From Methanohalophilus sp. RSK (GTDB lineage Archaea > Halobacteriota > Methanosarcinia > Methanosarcinales > Methanosarcinaceae): 64,000 bases of DNA. Below the pieces are notes generated by a model, which ran no database searches, was not told the DNA's origin, and saw only the letters and a program-made list of their open reading frames with translations. Below, piece by piece: positions 18,342-27,792 of this stretch. The stretch spans positions 1-64,000 of the forward strand of contig NZ_RDSK01000012.1 of assembly GCF_003722075.1 (NCBI RefSeq), in the 5' to 3' direction. The stretch's first letter is position 1. Each line of letters starts with the position of its first letter. The translations under genes were made by a program, and so were the position numbers.

Positions 18342-19211
18342 ATGGACACCGCTGACATACTTGTAAAATCCGCACTTGAAACTGCAACACAAATTAAAGC
18401 CTCTGCAATAATCGTATCAGGAGATGTTGACAGGAATTTATTTCGTTGTGACCTGCCCGTCTACTTTGCTGCTAATCCATCAAGAAATGCTGTCGAAAGC
18501 CTGATACCTCTTGATGAAGAAGAAGGAAGGTTAAAACAAATTGTCAACCAGATCCAGAGAGATGCCGCGGTTTCCATAGAAGATGTAGAAAATGCAGCAG
18601 CTATTGAGCAGGCAATCGGGAATATCAAAAAAGGAAAGGTTGTAGGACTGATAATTACAGATGATTCAGGTGCTGTGATTATCCACAATATTTCAGGGAA
18701 TCCACTATTAAAAGCGCTGGAAAAATTTGAACAGAGGGTCTCCCCTGAAGTAATAAGGGCAGTTCTTAAAATTGCTCTGGAAATTGCTTCCACGGGCAGG
18801 GAAGGCAGTCCCGTAGGTACAGCTTTTATAATCGGTGATCTTGAAGAAGTGATGCAGCGCTCCCACCAGATGATCCTCAACCCTTATTCAGGCCATCCTG
18901 AAGATGAAAGGAACATCTTAAAGAAAAACAACCGGGAATCCATAAAAGAATTTGCTCTACTTGATGGTGTATTTATAATATCTAAAGAAGGAGTAGTGCA
19001 TGCCGCAGGTCGTTATCTGGATGTTGATGCAAAGGACATAGGGATAAATAAGGGACTGGGAGGCAGGCATGTATCAGCAGCTGCGATCACCCGGGACACC
19101 GTGGCAGTTGCAATAACTGTTTCAGAAAGTGGTGGTACTGTCCGGATGTTCATGGACGGCAAGGAAATGGCCTCTATAGAGTGTAACGACAGGGCCATCC
19201 GCAAACACTAA
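18342..19211 (+). CDS. dacZ: Diadenylate cyclase DacZ (c-di-AMP synthase)
   Basis: 289 residues. Makes cyclic di-AMP from two ATP. The C-terminal DAC domain has DGVFI at about 208 and GGRHVSAAAIT with Arg242-His243, which match the DGA and RHR catalytic motifs. The N-terminal half is an archaeal pyruvate-kinase-like alpha/beta domain. c-di-AMP in halophilic archaea has been linked to osmotic balance. A single gene with a promoter of its own; it converges on pelA with no gap. Confidence 0.92.
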   Translation: MDTADILVKSALETATQIKASAIIVSGDVDRNLFRCDLPVYFAANPSRNAVESLIPLDEEEGRLKQIVNQIQRDAAVSIEDVENAAAIEQAIGNIKKGKVVGLIITDDSGAVIIHNISGNPLLKALEKFEQRVSPEVIRAVLKIALEIASTGREGSPVGTAFIIGDLEEVMQRSHQMILNPYSGHPEDERNILKKNNRESIKEFALLDGVFIISKEGVVHAAGRYLDVDAKDIGINKGLGGRHVSAAAITRDTVAVAITVSESGGTVRMFMDGKEMASIECNDRAIRKH

Positions 19212-20261
19212 TTAAACTTTAAATCTCAGGAGTGCGGCAATTCCACCAAGCGCTTCCAGTTTTTGCCCTGGTTCAAACTCTGTACTGAAAACCACAAGCT
19301 TGCCCTGAGAGTATTCTACATTCCTTATGAAAGAATCAATTCCTCCCCCTTCGCCTTTCTCCCGTTCATGCAGCAGGAATTCATCGGAAATGAGAAGCGT
19401 TTCAATTGAACCGTAATTGTTTGCCCGCTTAACTTCCTCTGCCCCGTAGGCAACTTTGCCATCCATAGCCATTTCCTTGAGCAGGGAATCCATGAGGGAT
19501 GCTTCCCGGGCTATACGTGATTGTTCCATTATCCTGTCAACCGCACCCCTGCGCAGCACTTCCTGGAAACCAGATGTGCCTATCGAAGAAGTGTCCTCCA
19601 CGATAATACCCGCCGCAAGCTCAGGATCGTTTGATTCAACATATTTGAGAAAATCATCCTTGGTAAAGCCGGGTCCTGCAACCACGACAGACTGGGAATC
19701 TGAAACCACATATTTAAGCTTGTCAAGAACCTCATTGAAAAAGACCTCTCTTAAAGTGCCTTCCCCTTTACCCGAAGACTGGCATATATGGGCATAGGAT
19801 TCCACACCATAGTGGCGCACAAGCCCGATGTCGGCATCCCCCTCCTCGACTGCAACAATTATTACGCCCGGTTTTTTCGAGGATGCCTCGGCCTCATTGA
19901 TCCTTTCAACCTGGTCCTTTTTCCAGCGCTTTATTATGGAAATATCAACGCCGTCCTCGACATTCAGGGTATGATAAGAACCGGCATCCATTCCGTGCTC
20001 AATTGGACCATGAATCCTGAGACGATTGGAAAACTTATGGAATTCCAGGTTTTCGACCCTGATACCAAGCCGCACAGTCTTCTTCTCGGTTTTTTCAGGG
20101 CGTATCTTGTCGTTTGAAGAATCGGATTTGCGTTTGGTCAAGGCAAATACAAGATCCCCCTTCTCGATTATGTACTTAAGATGCCAGAGGTCATCCAGGG
20201 TCTCCGGAACAACGGTGATCTCCCCTTCATTTCCTTTCAGGTTTTTTTTGGTTACTCTCAT
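19212..20261 (-). CDS. pelA: mRNA surveillance protein Pelota
   Basis: 349 residues. Works with aEF1alpha or ABCE1 to free stalled ribosomes. Three eRF1-like domains are visible: a N-terminal Sm-like part (GEITVVPETLDDLWHLKYIIEKGD), a middle domain (VIIVAVEEGDADIGLVRHYGV) without GGQ, and a C-terminal L7Ae-like part (EVKRANNYGSIETLLISDEFL). ATG at 20261 follows GTGAT. It lies 11 nt after rqcH on the same strand, a sensible pairing of two ribosome-rescue factors. Confidence 0.95.
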   Translation of the reverse strand: MRVTKKNLKGNEGEITVVPETLDDLWHLKYIIEKGDLVFALTKRKSDSSNDKIRPEKTEKKTVRLGIRVENLEFHKFSNRLRIHGPIEHGMDAGSYHTLNVEDGVDISIIKRWKKDQVERINEAEASSKKPGVIIVAVEEGDADIGLVRHYGVESYAHICQSSGKGEGTLREVFFNEVLDKLKYVVSDSQSVVVAGPGFTKDDFLKYVESNDPELAAGIIVEDTSSIGTSGFQEVLRRGAVDRIMEQSRIAREASLMDSLLKEMAMDGKVAYGAEEVKRANNYGSIETLLISDEFLLHEREKGEGGGIDSFIRNVEYSQGKLVVFSTEFEPGQKLEALGGIAALLRFKV

Positions 20262-20272
20262 ACAATCACGAT

Positions 20273-22261
20273 TCACTCTTTGATATCAGATTCACCCGGA
20301 GGCAGTACATTGGCAATCTTGTCAGGGGATGCTATCTGTTTTACAAAATGTACATCCTTTAACCTTTCTACATATATACGGTATATTTTCTTTGCTATAT
20401 CGTTCTGGTTGAATTTGCCGGGTGTCAGTTCTACCACGTGTTCACCCCACGCTTTCACAGCCGAGACAGGACCCCCAATTGCCCGGGTCTCTGGTTTGAG
20501 TTCCAGGCCCACCGCAGCCCTGACAGGCACATCACGGTAATAATTACGCTCACCACGAATAATAAAGGAACCTTTCTTGAGATACTCTCCGGATTCCGGC
20601 GTCTTTGTGACCTGTTCGGGATAGATCCAGTAGCAATCCCCGCTAAACTGCCCGCCTTTCCAGATACTTGAAAATGAAACCACGAACTCCGCTGCTTCCT
20701 GCAAGGTTGTGTCGGGAATGTCCTTTCCCTCTGTCTTGACAACAGTAATCGGGGCACCCGGTGCCTGAGTATGGAATACGAGGTCCCGTTTTTCCATGTA
20801 CTTCTTTACAAGTTCCTCGTTGGTTGTGGCATCCCTGCCACCTACCACCAGGAAACCATCTGAAGAAAAGAACCATCTGAAACGTTCATACCAGTGTTTC
20901 TTATGCACCACCTTGAAATGCTTTTTAGGTGCAGCTTTTTTCTTTTGCATTGCCTTTTTCGTATCCTCGATTGCAGCAAGGGCCCCTTTACGCTTCTTTT
21001 CCAGTTTCTTGGCTTTCTCGTAATAGCGCATGGCATTCTGGGGGACTGTCAGCCGTACATCAATATTCACCTTCTTGCCGTCAAGGTCAAGCAGGACAAG
21101 ACCCTGTGATCCATCGATGTTTACTATTTTTTTAGCCGTAGGCAATTCATCCTTTGCATCCGAAATTATTGACTGGATTTCTTTCCAGGAATAATCTTTT
21201 TCACGGGCACCAAGCAGGGTTTGCAGTAATTGCTCTATGTCCTGATAGTGCTCATATATCTTCTCGGCAATGGAGGTGTTTTTCTCTATATCCTTCTCAA
21301 ACTTCTTAATGGCACCCTCTTGTTGTTTGAGCCTGCGCTGGAAAACATCTTCTGTTTTTTCTTTCACAGTAGCTTCCTTTTTTTGTTCCAGGGATTTTGC
21401 AGCCCTTTTGCCAAAGAAATCATCCAGTGCCTTGTTGAATGAATCATAGTAATTCTTTTCAAAATCCGTATATTTTTCCAGATCAAAAGGTACTACATCA
21501 AAAGTTTCCTTTGAATCGGGTTTGCTGACAGTACAGGGTTTTAACTGCCCTTTTTCCAGAGGGGAGAATAGGACACCGATTGCTTCAATCAATTTAGAGG
21601 CGACCTGCGGATTAACTTCCGAGGCAGGAAGGGTTTTGTCGACAACACTTCGCAAACAGACTTCTTCTGAGAGGATGCCTCCCAGATTAAAACGCGTTGC
21701 CAGGGTTCGTACTACATCCGAATCGGAATGGGAAAACACTTCACATAACTGATCCTCATTCACATCAAGAGGTGTCAACTGCGCTTCAGGGTACTGGTAT
21801 ATCTCACCGCTCCTGATGCGTCTGCCCTTAAAAGTAACAGGGTTCATAGGCAGAATGATTTTTCTATCGGAGTCAAGCAATATTATATTGCCCTGCCCAA
21901 ATATCTCTATGACAAGAACGGTCTCATCGTCCCCTCTTTTTATACCAATCTCAATAATACGGTCAAAATCATATTGCCTGAAATAAGTTATACGCCCACC
22001 CATTATATGTTTACGTAAAAGCATAGGAAAGGATTGCGGGTTTTTAGGACTGGGAGGAATATATTCACTAAGGTGCAACCTGCTTCCGGCCTCAATTAAA
22101 AGATTGGCCTTACCTTTCTTAAAAATATAGAGGTGGATACGCAGAAGGCTCTCACCGGGCTGATAAATCTTGCCGATCTTGGAGTCGACCAGGGAATCCT
22201 CCCCTGTGCCAAGTTCCGTTGCCAGTGCTGCCACATCCGCACTTGTCATCTCTTCTTTCAT
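20273..22261 (-). CDS. rqcH: Ribosome quality control protein RqcH (NEMF/Rqc2 family)
   Basis: 662 residues. Binds split large ribosomal subunits carrying stuck peptidyl-tRNA; in bacteria it adds Ala tails. NFACT-N at the N-terminus, a paired helix-hairpin region, a long coiled coil (KQQEGAIKKFEKDIEKNTS and AKKLEKKRKGALAAIEDTKK), and NFACT-R with WYERFRWFFSSDGFLVVGGRDA near 480 are in order. The start could be ATG at 22261 or the ATG four codons later. It is in an operon with pelA. Confidence 0.94.
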   Translation of the reverse strand: MKEEMTSADVAALATELGTGEDSLVDSKIGKIYQPGESLLRIHLYIFKKGKANLLIEAGSRLHLSEYIPPSPKNPQSFPMLLRKHIMGGRITYFRQYDFDRIIEIGIKRGDDETVLVIEIFGQGNIILLDSDRKIILPMNPVTFKGRRIRSGEIYQYPEAQLTPLDVNEDQLCEVFSHSDSDVVRTLATRFNLGGILSEEVCLRSVVDKTLPASEVNPQVASKLIEAIGVLFSPLEKGQLKPCTVSKPDSKETFDVVPFDLEKYTDFEKNYYDSFNKALDDFFGKRAAKSLEQKKEATVKEKTEDVFQRRLKQQEGAIKKFEKDIEKNTSIAEKIYEHYQDIEQLLQTLLGAREKDYSWKEIQSIISDAKDELPTAKKIVNIDGSQGLVLLDLDGKKVNIDVRLTVPQNAMRYYEKAKKLEKKRKGALAAIEDTKKAMQKKKAAPKKHFKVVHKKHWYERFRWFFSSDGFLVVGGRDATTNEELVKKYMEKRDLVFHTQAPGAPITVVKTEGKDIPDTTLQEAAEFVVSFSSIWKGGQFSGDCYWIYPEQVTKTPESGEYLKKGSFIIRGERNYYRDVPVRAAVGLELKPETRAIGGPVSAVKAWGEHVVELTPGKFNQNDIAKKIYRIYVERLKDVHFVKQIASPDKIANVLPPGESDIKE

Positions 22262-22350
22262 AAACTGTACTAATTGGGGAAGGGGCTATAAAGTTTTGTG
22301 CAATAGATTAATATCCCCGATAAAAATTAGAGATGGAGAAGGCACTGAAG

Positions 22351-23577
22351 ATGAACACATCAACAAAACGCTATCTCAAATCAAGGTTCCATGATTATTA
22401 CAGGGAAGCAAAAATACATGTTCCCCATTCCCTGACCAAACGTGAATGGGGATTCATATCGTATGATTCCATGCCTGAAACCATGATGTACAGGCATAAA
22501 GCATTCGGTACGGGAGGAGAACTCAGAGATTATCTTGTATCAATGCAACCGGCCCATGTGTATCACTCGGTTGCCCTTTATGATTATCCCGATGCACCTA
22601 CTATGAAAGAGAAAAAATGGAAGGGCGCAGACCTTATTTTTGATCTGGATGCTGATCACTTGCAGGATGCACCTACTTCCTATGCAGCAATGCTGGAAAT
22701 GGTTAAAGCAGAATCGCTGAGACTGCTGGATTTTCTGGTAGATGATTTTGGTTTTGACGAAGATAATATAAAAGCCGTCTTTTCCGGCGGAAGAGGATAT
22801 CATTTCCATATAACTGATCCTCTTATATGGGAACTGGAGAGTTCCCAGAGAAGGGAAATTGTGGATTACGTGGGAGGAAAGGGGATTAAATCTGAATATT
22901 TCTACCAGAAAGAATTCATGATCGGAGACCATGGAACCGGCACACGAACCTTCAATGATCGAACGGAGATACTTTCCAAGTATGTCATCAAAAATCCCGA
23001 TACAGGATGGGGGAAAAGACTTGCTGAGTATATTGCCTCATATCTTGAAGAAGAAGGACAAAAGGAAGAAAAAGAACGATTTGCGGATATAAAGCACATA
23101 AAAGGATTCGGCAAAAAAACACAGCAACAGATGAACCGGATATCCAAAGACAGTAAAGCCCTGGAAGACATACGCAGAGGGAGACTGGATTTTGGGAAAA
23201 TCAGGGATTTTAAAGCTATAATGGCCCGATTTTTTGATAATACGATAGACCAGCATCGTGTCACTTTGGCAGGATCGGCACAGGTGGATGAACCGGTCAC
23301 CGCAGATATAAAGAGATTGATACGATTACCGGGTTCCCTGCATGGCGGCTCCGGAATGAAGGTAATTCCATTAAGTCTGGAAGACATGGAGGATTTCAAA
23401 CCACTTCAGGATGCTGTTGCTTTTTCGGACAGGCCGGTAACGTTAAAAGCCATAAAACCTTTAGAAGTACAAATGATGGATCTGGATATCCGGGTTGAAG
23501 AGGGAGTACAGGAACTTCCCGAATATGCAGCGGTGTATTTAATGTGCAGAGGGGTTGCCGAATATGGATCGTACTGA
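22351..23577 (+). CDS. priS: DNA primase small (catalytic) subunit PriS
   Basis: 408 residues. Makes primers for replication. The metal-binding DLDADHL (family DxD) is at about residue 96-104, followed by FSGGRGYHFHI with the catalytic SGGRG, and RLPGSLHGGSG near the C-terminus. I chose ATG at 22351, which has GGAGAAGG upstream; an ATG 18 nt earlier is in frame. Its end overlaps the GINS gene by 14 nt. The gene group priS-gins-L44e-S27e-aIF2alpha-Nop10 is a common archaeal cluster. Confidence 0.95.
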   Translation: MNTSTKRYLKSRFHDYYREAKIHVPHSLTKREWGFISYDSMPETMMYRHKAFGTGGELRDYLVSMQPAHVYHSVALYDYPDAPTMKEKKWKGADLIFDLDADHLQDAPTSYAAMLEMVKAESLRLLDFLVDDFGFDEDNIKAVFSGGRGYHFHITDPLIWELESSQRREIVDYVGGKGIKSEYFYQKEFMIGDHGTGTRTFNDRTEILSKYVIKNPDTGWGKRLAEYIASYLEEEGQKEEKERFADIKHIKGFGKKTQQQMNRISKDSKALEDIRRGRLDFGKIRDFKAIMARFFDNTIDQHRVTLAGSAQVDEPVTADIKRLIRLPGSLHGGSGMKVIPLSLEDMEDFKPLQDAVAFSDRPVTLKAIKPLEVQMMDLDIRVEEGVQELPEYAAVYLMCRGVAEYGSY

Positions 23578-24232
23578 ACTAAAGAGTATTCTCCGCCAGG
23601 AAAACAGCTCGTCTTTAAATTCCCTTCCCTACGATTTTTATGAAAAAGTTGATGAATATATACGGGAATTGGAAGAGGAGATCAAAAAGATCAACAATCC
23701 GCGATCGGTCGAATCAAAGATTCTAGAAGACGAAATGCAAAGTGCCCTCAATGATGTGGAAACGATCTTTATCAGGAGAATCCGTAAAATAACATCCAGA
23801 GCAACCTCAAATGCATTTTCCAATATCTCATCCAGACAGGACCTTGACAAGCTCCTGGAATCCGAACACAAAGTTTTTGAGGCCACCCTTTCAGCAATTC
23901 AGGTTGCAAGATCCGAATTACTCGAACCTATCATGAACCCGCAGGATCGGCAGGACAAGGGGTTTGTGGAAGAAAGTGTAATATCCGATGAAGCACATGA
24001 AGAAGAGGAAATCGGGACCATCTCGCAGGAACTCCCTGCAGAGGAAGAAACAGGCAAAAACAATATAAGTAAGGAATACTTTGTTGTCCGAATATTGAAA
24101 GACCTTCCTACCATAAAAGCGATGGATAATCTCAATTATACACTTGCAGCAGAAGACGTTGTGGTTTTGCCTTCCATGAATGCTCAGGGACTGGTTAAAC
24201 GCGGTGCTGCATATCCAATAAATCAGGAATAA
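23564..24232 (+). CDS. GINS complex subunit (Gins51 type)
   Basis: 222 residues. A helical N-terminal A domain ([35 protein letters not shown] is visible in pieces) and a short C-terminal B domain ([32 protein letters not shown]) with an acidic linker between match archaeal Gins51. GINS links MCM helicase with GAN/Cdc45 and the primase. Overlap with priS and the usual archaeal priS-gins order support the call. Start ATG at 23564 follows GAGGGG. Confidence 0.88.
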   Translation: MDRTELKSILRQENSSSLNSLPYDFYEKVDEYIRELEEEIKKINNPRSVESKILEDEMQSALNDVETIFIRRIRKITSRATSNAFSNISSRQDLDKLLESEHKVFEATLSAIQVARSELLEPIMNPQDRQDKGFVEESVISDEAHEEEEIGTISQELPAEEETGKNNISKEYFVVRILKDLPTIKAMDNLNYTLAAEDVVVLPSMNAQGLVKRGAAYPINQE

Positions 24233-24258
24233 AAATCAACATTAAAGGTGTGAAGATA

Positions 24259-24537
24259 ATGAAGATCCCAAAAAGGTTCAGAACATACTGCCCTTACTGC
24301 AAAACCCATACAGAACATGTTGCTGAAAAGGTTAAAAAGGGCAGGGAATCAATGACCACACGTATCAGAAGGCAGAAGAAAAGGCATACTGGTATAGGAA
24401 ACAGTGGGAAGTTCTCCAAGGTCCCCAGTGGTGACAAACCAACAAAAAGGATTGCACTGCGATACCGTTGCAGCAAGTGCAACAAGGCACATCAGAGACC
24501 CTGCTTCCGTGCAAAGAAATTCGATTTCAAGGAGTGA
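24259..24537 (+). CDS. rpl44e: Ribosomal protein L44e (eL42)
   Basis: 92 residues, strongly basic. Zinc-binding cysteine pairs are CPYC near the N-terminus and CSKC near the C-terminus, with the family text [20 protein letters not shown]. The ATG at 24259 is preferred over the in-frame GTG at 24250, which belongs to the GGTG ribosome site. It is followed after 6 nt by S27e. Confidence 0.97.
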   Translation: MKIPKRFRTYCPYCKTHTEHVAEKVKKGRESMTTRIRRQKKRHTGIGNSGKFSKVPSGDKPTKRIALRYRCSKCNKAHQRPCFRAKKFDFKE

Positions 24538-24543
24538 GCATAA

Positions 24544-24720
24544 ATGGCCGAACCAAACAGCAGATTTTTGAAAGTAAAATGCAATGATTGCTCCAATGAG
24601 CAGGTTATTTTTGGCAGTGCAAGCCAGAAAGTAAACTGTCTTGTATGCGGCAGGACCCTTGCAGAACCAACTGGTGGAAAATCTACAATTACAACACATA
24701 TACTGGAAGTACTCGAATAA
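24544..24720 (+). CDS. rps27e: Ribosomal protein S27e (eS27)
   Basis: 58 residues, easily missed because it is short. The zinc finger is [12 protein letters not shown] followed by [15 protein letters not shown], exactly as in archaeal S27e. ATG at 24544 follows AAGGAGTGAGCATAA, which overlaps the end of L44e. It lies 10 nt before aIF2alpha. Confidence 0.97.
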   Translation: MAEPNSRFLKVKCNDCSNEQVIFGSASQKVNCLVCGRTLAEPTGGKSTITTHILEVLE

Positions 24721-24730
24721 AGGGATATTA

Positions 24731-25528
24731 ATGGACAACAACAAATGGCCTGAAGTCGGTGATTTTGTAGTCTGTGCGGTAAAAAATGTCACTGACTTTG
24801 GCGCCTACACGACTCTTGAGGAATACGACGGAAAAGAAGGATTCATCCATATATCTGAGATTAAGGCAGGATGGGTCAAATATGTCAGGGATCACGTCAG
24901 GGAAGGACAGAAAATTGTCTGTAAGGTCCTGAGAGTAGATACCTCACGTCGCCATATTGATCTTTCCCTCAAAGATGTAAACGAACATCAGAAAAGGTCA
25001 AAAATACAGGAGTGGAAGAACGAACAGAAGGCTGACAAATGGCTGCAGTTCGTCGCAGAAGAAGCAAGACTCGACAAACAGCAACTTCAGGAAATAGAAG
25101 ATTCTTTTTACACAGAATTCGGAAGCAAATATTCTGCCTTTGAAGAAGCTGCCATGCGCGGGGAAGATGCCTTTAGCAATCTCAAGATCAATAAAAACGT
25201 TGTTGAAATCATTGTTAAACTCGCACAGGATAATATCAAACTGCCGTTTGTGGAGATTGCCGGACATATAGACCTTACAAGTTCTGCACCGAACGGGATC
25301 GAGATCATCAAGGAGGCCTTACGGGCCGCCAGTGAAGTGAAGATGGAAGATGTCCGTCTGGATATAACATATACCGGTGCACCCAGATACCGCATAAGGG
25401 TGATCGCTCCCGATTATAAGGTTGCAGAATCTGTCCTGAAGGAATCTGCAGAAAAAGCCATCGAGAAAATAGAATATCTTGGCGGAGAAGGTGCCTTCCA
25501 CAGGCATGCGGAAACTGCCAAGGCGTGA
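24731..25528 (+). CDS. eif2a: Translation initiation factor 2 alpha subunit
   Basis: 265 residues. The S1 domain (NVTDFGAYTTLEEYDGKEGFIHISEI) at 15-85 is followed by a helical domain and a C-terminal alpha/beta domain that binds aIF2gamma. The start ATG at 24731 gives the conserved opening NKWPEVGDFVVC. The gene follows S27e and precedes Nop10, as in most Euryarchaeota. Confidence 0.96.
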   Translation: MDNNKWPEVGDFVVCAVKNVTDFGAYTTLEEYDGKEGFIHISEIKAGWVKYVRDHVREGQKIVCKVLRVDTSRRHIDLSLKDVNEHQKRSKIQEWKNEQKADKWLQFVAEEARLDKQQLQEIEDSFYTEFGSKYSAFEEAAMRGEDAFSNLKINKNVVEIIVKLAQDNIKLPFVEIAGHIDLTSSAPNGIEIIKEALRAASEVKMEDVRLDITYTGAPRYRIRVIAPDYKVAESVLKESAEKAIEKIEYLGGEGAFHRHAETAKA

Positions 25529-25534
25529 TTACGA

Positions 25535-25690
25535 TTGGGTAAAAAAATTTTGAAATGCATTTCCTGTGGGGAATACACCCTGCAGGAAACGTGTCCCAAA
25601 TGCGGGGAAAGGACCATCAAACCTTCGCCTGCACGCTATTCTCCCCGTGACCCATACGGGAAATATCGCAGATTGAGCAAAAGGAATTGA
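25535..25690 (+). CDS. nop10: H/ACA RNP protein Nop10
   Basis: 51 residues, short but clear. The zinc-ribbon half has CISCGEYTLQETCPKCG and the second half has KPSPARYSPRDPYGKYRR, the Nop10 signature. It belongs to the RNA-guided pseudouridylation complex. TTG start at 25535 with GGCGTGAT upstream. It starts 6 nt after the aIF2alpha stop. Confidence 0.95.
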   Translation: MGKKILKCISCGEYTLQETCPKCGERTIKPSPARYSPRDPYGKYRRLSKRN

Positions 25691-25695
25691 TTCCA

Positions 25696-26478
25696 ATGCA
25701 GAATACAAAAATCGTGCGTCAAAATACTGAGATTGAAATTCAGGATTCTACCCTGCTTGTCGGCCTGCCGGGTGTGGGGCATGTAGGCAAACTTGTTGTT
25801 GATCATCTCATCGAGCAATTCGAAGCAGAAAAACTTCTGGAGATATATTCCACCTCATTCCCGCCCCAGGTACTTGTGGATGAAAATAGTACTGTGAGAC
25901 TTGTAAGTAACGCATTCTATACATTTCAGGTAAATGGCAAGGATATTCTGTTACTTGCAGGCGACCAGCAGAGTACAAGTTCAGATGGGCATTACGAACT
26001 GTGTGACCTGTACCTGGATATTGCCGAAGAGTACGGAGTTTCCAAAATCTTTACCCTCGGAGGATTCCCAACGGGACAGCTGGAGCATGTTGATGAAGTC
26101 CTGGGTGCCGTGAATCAGGAAGACCTTACAGAAAGTCTAAAAGAGCACGGAGTTACCTTCAAGGAAAAAGAACCCAACGGCGGCATTGTTGGAGCTTCTG
26201 GACTTCTTCTTGGCCTGAGCAAATTCAGGGAGATTGATGCTGCTTGCCTTATGGGATACACATCCGGTTATCTTGTAGATCCTAAAAGTGCCCAGTCACT
26301 GATCGCTGTGCTGAGCAGTATACTTGATATCGAGGTTGATATCAGTGAACTTGAGGAACGTGCTAAAGAAATGGAGAAAATCGTGGCCAACCTCGTAGAA
26401 GCCAAGCAGCAGCAACAACAGCAACAGATGCTTCCGGAAACATCACCGAATGATGAGGACCTGGGTTATATCGGATAA
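25696..26478 (+). CDS. PAC2-family proteasome assembly chaperone homologue
   Basis: 260 residues. Family text LLVGLPGVGHVGKLVVDHLI near the N-terminus, ILLLAGDQQ mid-domain, GGFPTGQ and GASGLLLGL. A C-terminal tail has a long helix and a run of glutamines (about 8). Archaeal PbaB-type proteins help assemble the 20S proteasome. ATG at 25696 is taken; a TTG three codons earlier is in frame. It follows Nop10 and precedes EndoQ by 2 nt. Confidence 0.88.
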   Translation: MQNTKIVRQNTEIEIQDSTLLVGLPGVGHVGKLVVDHLIEQFEAEKLLEIYSTSFPPQVLVDENSTVRLVSNAFYTFQVNGKDILLLAGDQQSTSSDGHYELCDLYLDIAEEYGVSKIFTLGGFPTGQLEHVDEVLGAVNQEDLTESLKEHGVTFKEKEPNGGIVGASGLLLGLSKFREIDAACLMGYTSGYLVDPKSAQSLIAVLSSILDIEVDISELEERAKEMEKIVANLVEAKQQQQQQQMLPETSPNDEDLGYIG

Positions 26479-26480
26479 GC

Positions 26481-27734
26481 ATGTTGATCAATGCCGACCT
26501 GCACCTGCATTCCAAATATTCCATGGCCTGTTCCCCAAAGATGGAACTGCCGGTAATGGCCCGGGAAGCCGCTAAAAAGGGAATCAATCTTGTGGCAACA
26601 GGAGATTGCATACATCCCAGATGGCTTTGTGAGATCAAGGGATATGCACAGGATGACGAGACGGTCGCCATTGATGATACTTCTTTTATTCTTACAACTG
26701 AGATTGAGGACAAAAACCGGGTACACCATCTGCTGCTGGTTCCCTCCATATCCAAAGCAGAGGAACTGGCAGAAAAGATGGCCGGATACGGGGACCTCGC
26801 CGTTGACGGCAGGCCAACTCTGAAACTGGACGGAGGCCAGATCGCAGAGATTGCAGCCGATGTCGGAGCCCTCATCGGCCCCTGTCATGCGTTTACCCCC
26901 TGGACTGCCATGTATGCCTACCATGACAGCCTGGAAAGTTGCTACGGGGATATGACCGATAGTATTGCCTTCCTGGAACTGGGCCTGAGCGCTGACAGTG
27001 ATTATGCGGACAGGATAGAAGAACTGCAGGATCTGACATTCCTTTCAAATTCGGATGCCCATTCCCCCTGGTCCAACAAACTGGCCCGGGAATTCAACCG
27101 CCTGGAAGTCCCTGAGGTATCCTTTGAAGGTGTGGAAAAGGCAATCCTGAGGAAAGAGGGGTATGGCTGTGTGCTCAATGTGGGTTTCTTCCCGCAGGAA
27201 GGCAAGTACAACGAGTCGGCCTGTATCAGGTGTTACCGGCATTACCCGAGGGAAGAAGCAATGAACCTGGACTGGAATTGCCGGGTTTGTGGTGGCCAGA
27301 TCAAGAAAGGAGTGGCAGACCGGGTGAACGAACTGGCCAACCATGATACCCCGACACATCCTTCCCACCGTCCGGATTACCTGCACCTGATACCCCTGGC
27401 AGAGATTATCATGATGGCCCTGGGTCATGCAAGCATCAATACAAAGGGTGTGACCACTGCCTGGAAGGCTCTGGTGGAGCGTTTCGGCAGTGAGACCGCT
27501 GTGTTGCTGGAGGCCGACATCTCACAGCTGGATTTCGTGGACCCCCGGATTGTGAGAAGCATCGAGGCCTTCAGGAATGAGGACGTGGTCCTGCACCCCG
27601 GCGGAGGGGGCAAATACGGCTGGATAGAGCTGCCCGACAATTTGAAAGCAAACACAAAATCCAGTTCCCATAAAGCCGACCCCGATGACCCGACACCAGA
27701 GGCAAAGAACCAGAAAAGCCTCTTTGATTTCTAA
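26481..27734 (+). CDS. Endonuclease Q (deaminated-base DNA repair)
   Basis: 417 residues. EndoQ cuts 5' of uracil, hypoxanthine, xanthine or abasic sites. PHP metal motifs are DLHLHSKYS (start), ATGDCIHP and SNSDAHSP. A zinc site is formed by CIRCYRHYP and CRVCGG, then a helix-hairpin-like stretch (LIPLAEIIMMALGH). The last seven residues, QKSLFDF, look like a PCNA-interacting (PIP) box. It is the last gene of the cluster before tRNA-Ser. Confidence 0.93.
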   Translation: MLINADLHLHSKYSMACSPKMELPVMAREAAKKGINLVATGDCIHPRWLCEIKGYAQDDETVAIDDTSFILTTEIEDKNRVHHLLLVPSISKAEELAEKMAGYGDLAVDGRPTLKLDGGQIAEIAADVGALIGPCHAFTPWTAMYAYHDSLESCYGDMTDSIAFLELGLSADSDYADRIEELQDLTFLSNSDAHSPWSNKLAREFNRLEVPEVSFEGVEKAILRKEGYGCVLNVGFFPQEGKYNESACIRCYRHYPREEAMNLDWNCRVCGGQIKKGVADRVNELANHDTPTHPSHRPDYLHLIPLAEIIMMALGHASINTKGVTTAWKALVERFGSETAVLLEADISQLDFVDPRIVRSIEAFRNEDVVLHPGGGGKYGWIELPDNLKANTKSSSHKADPDDPTPEAKNQKSLFDF

Positions 27735-27792
27735 TAATTGCGCCCTTCGATACCTTTTTAAGCCATAAACTCCTTCAAGCCAAGCACATTGT

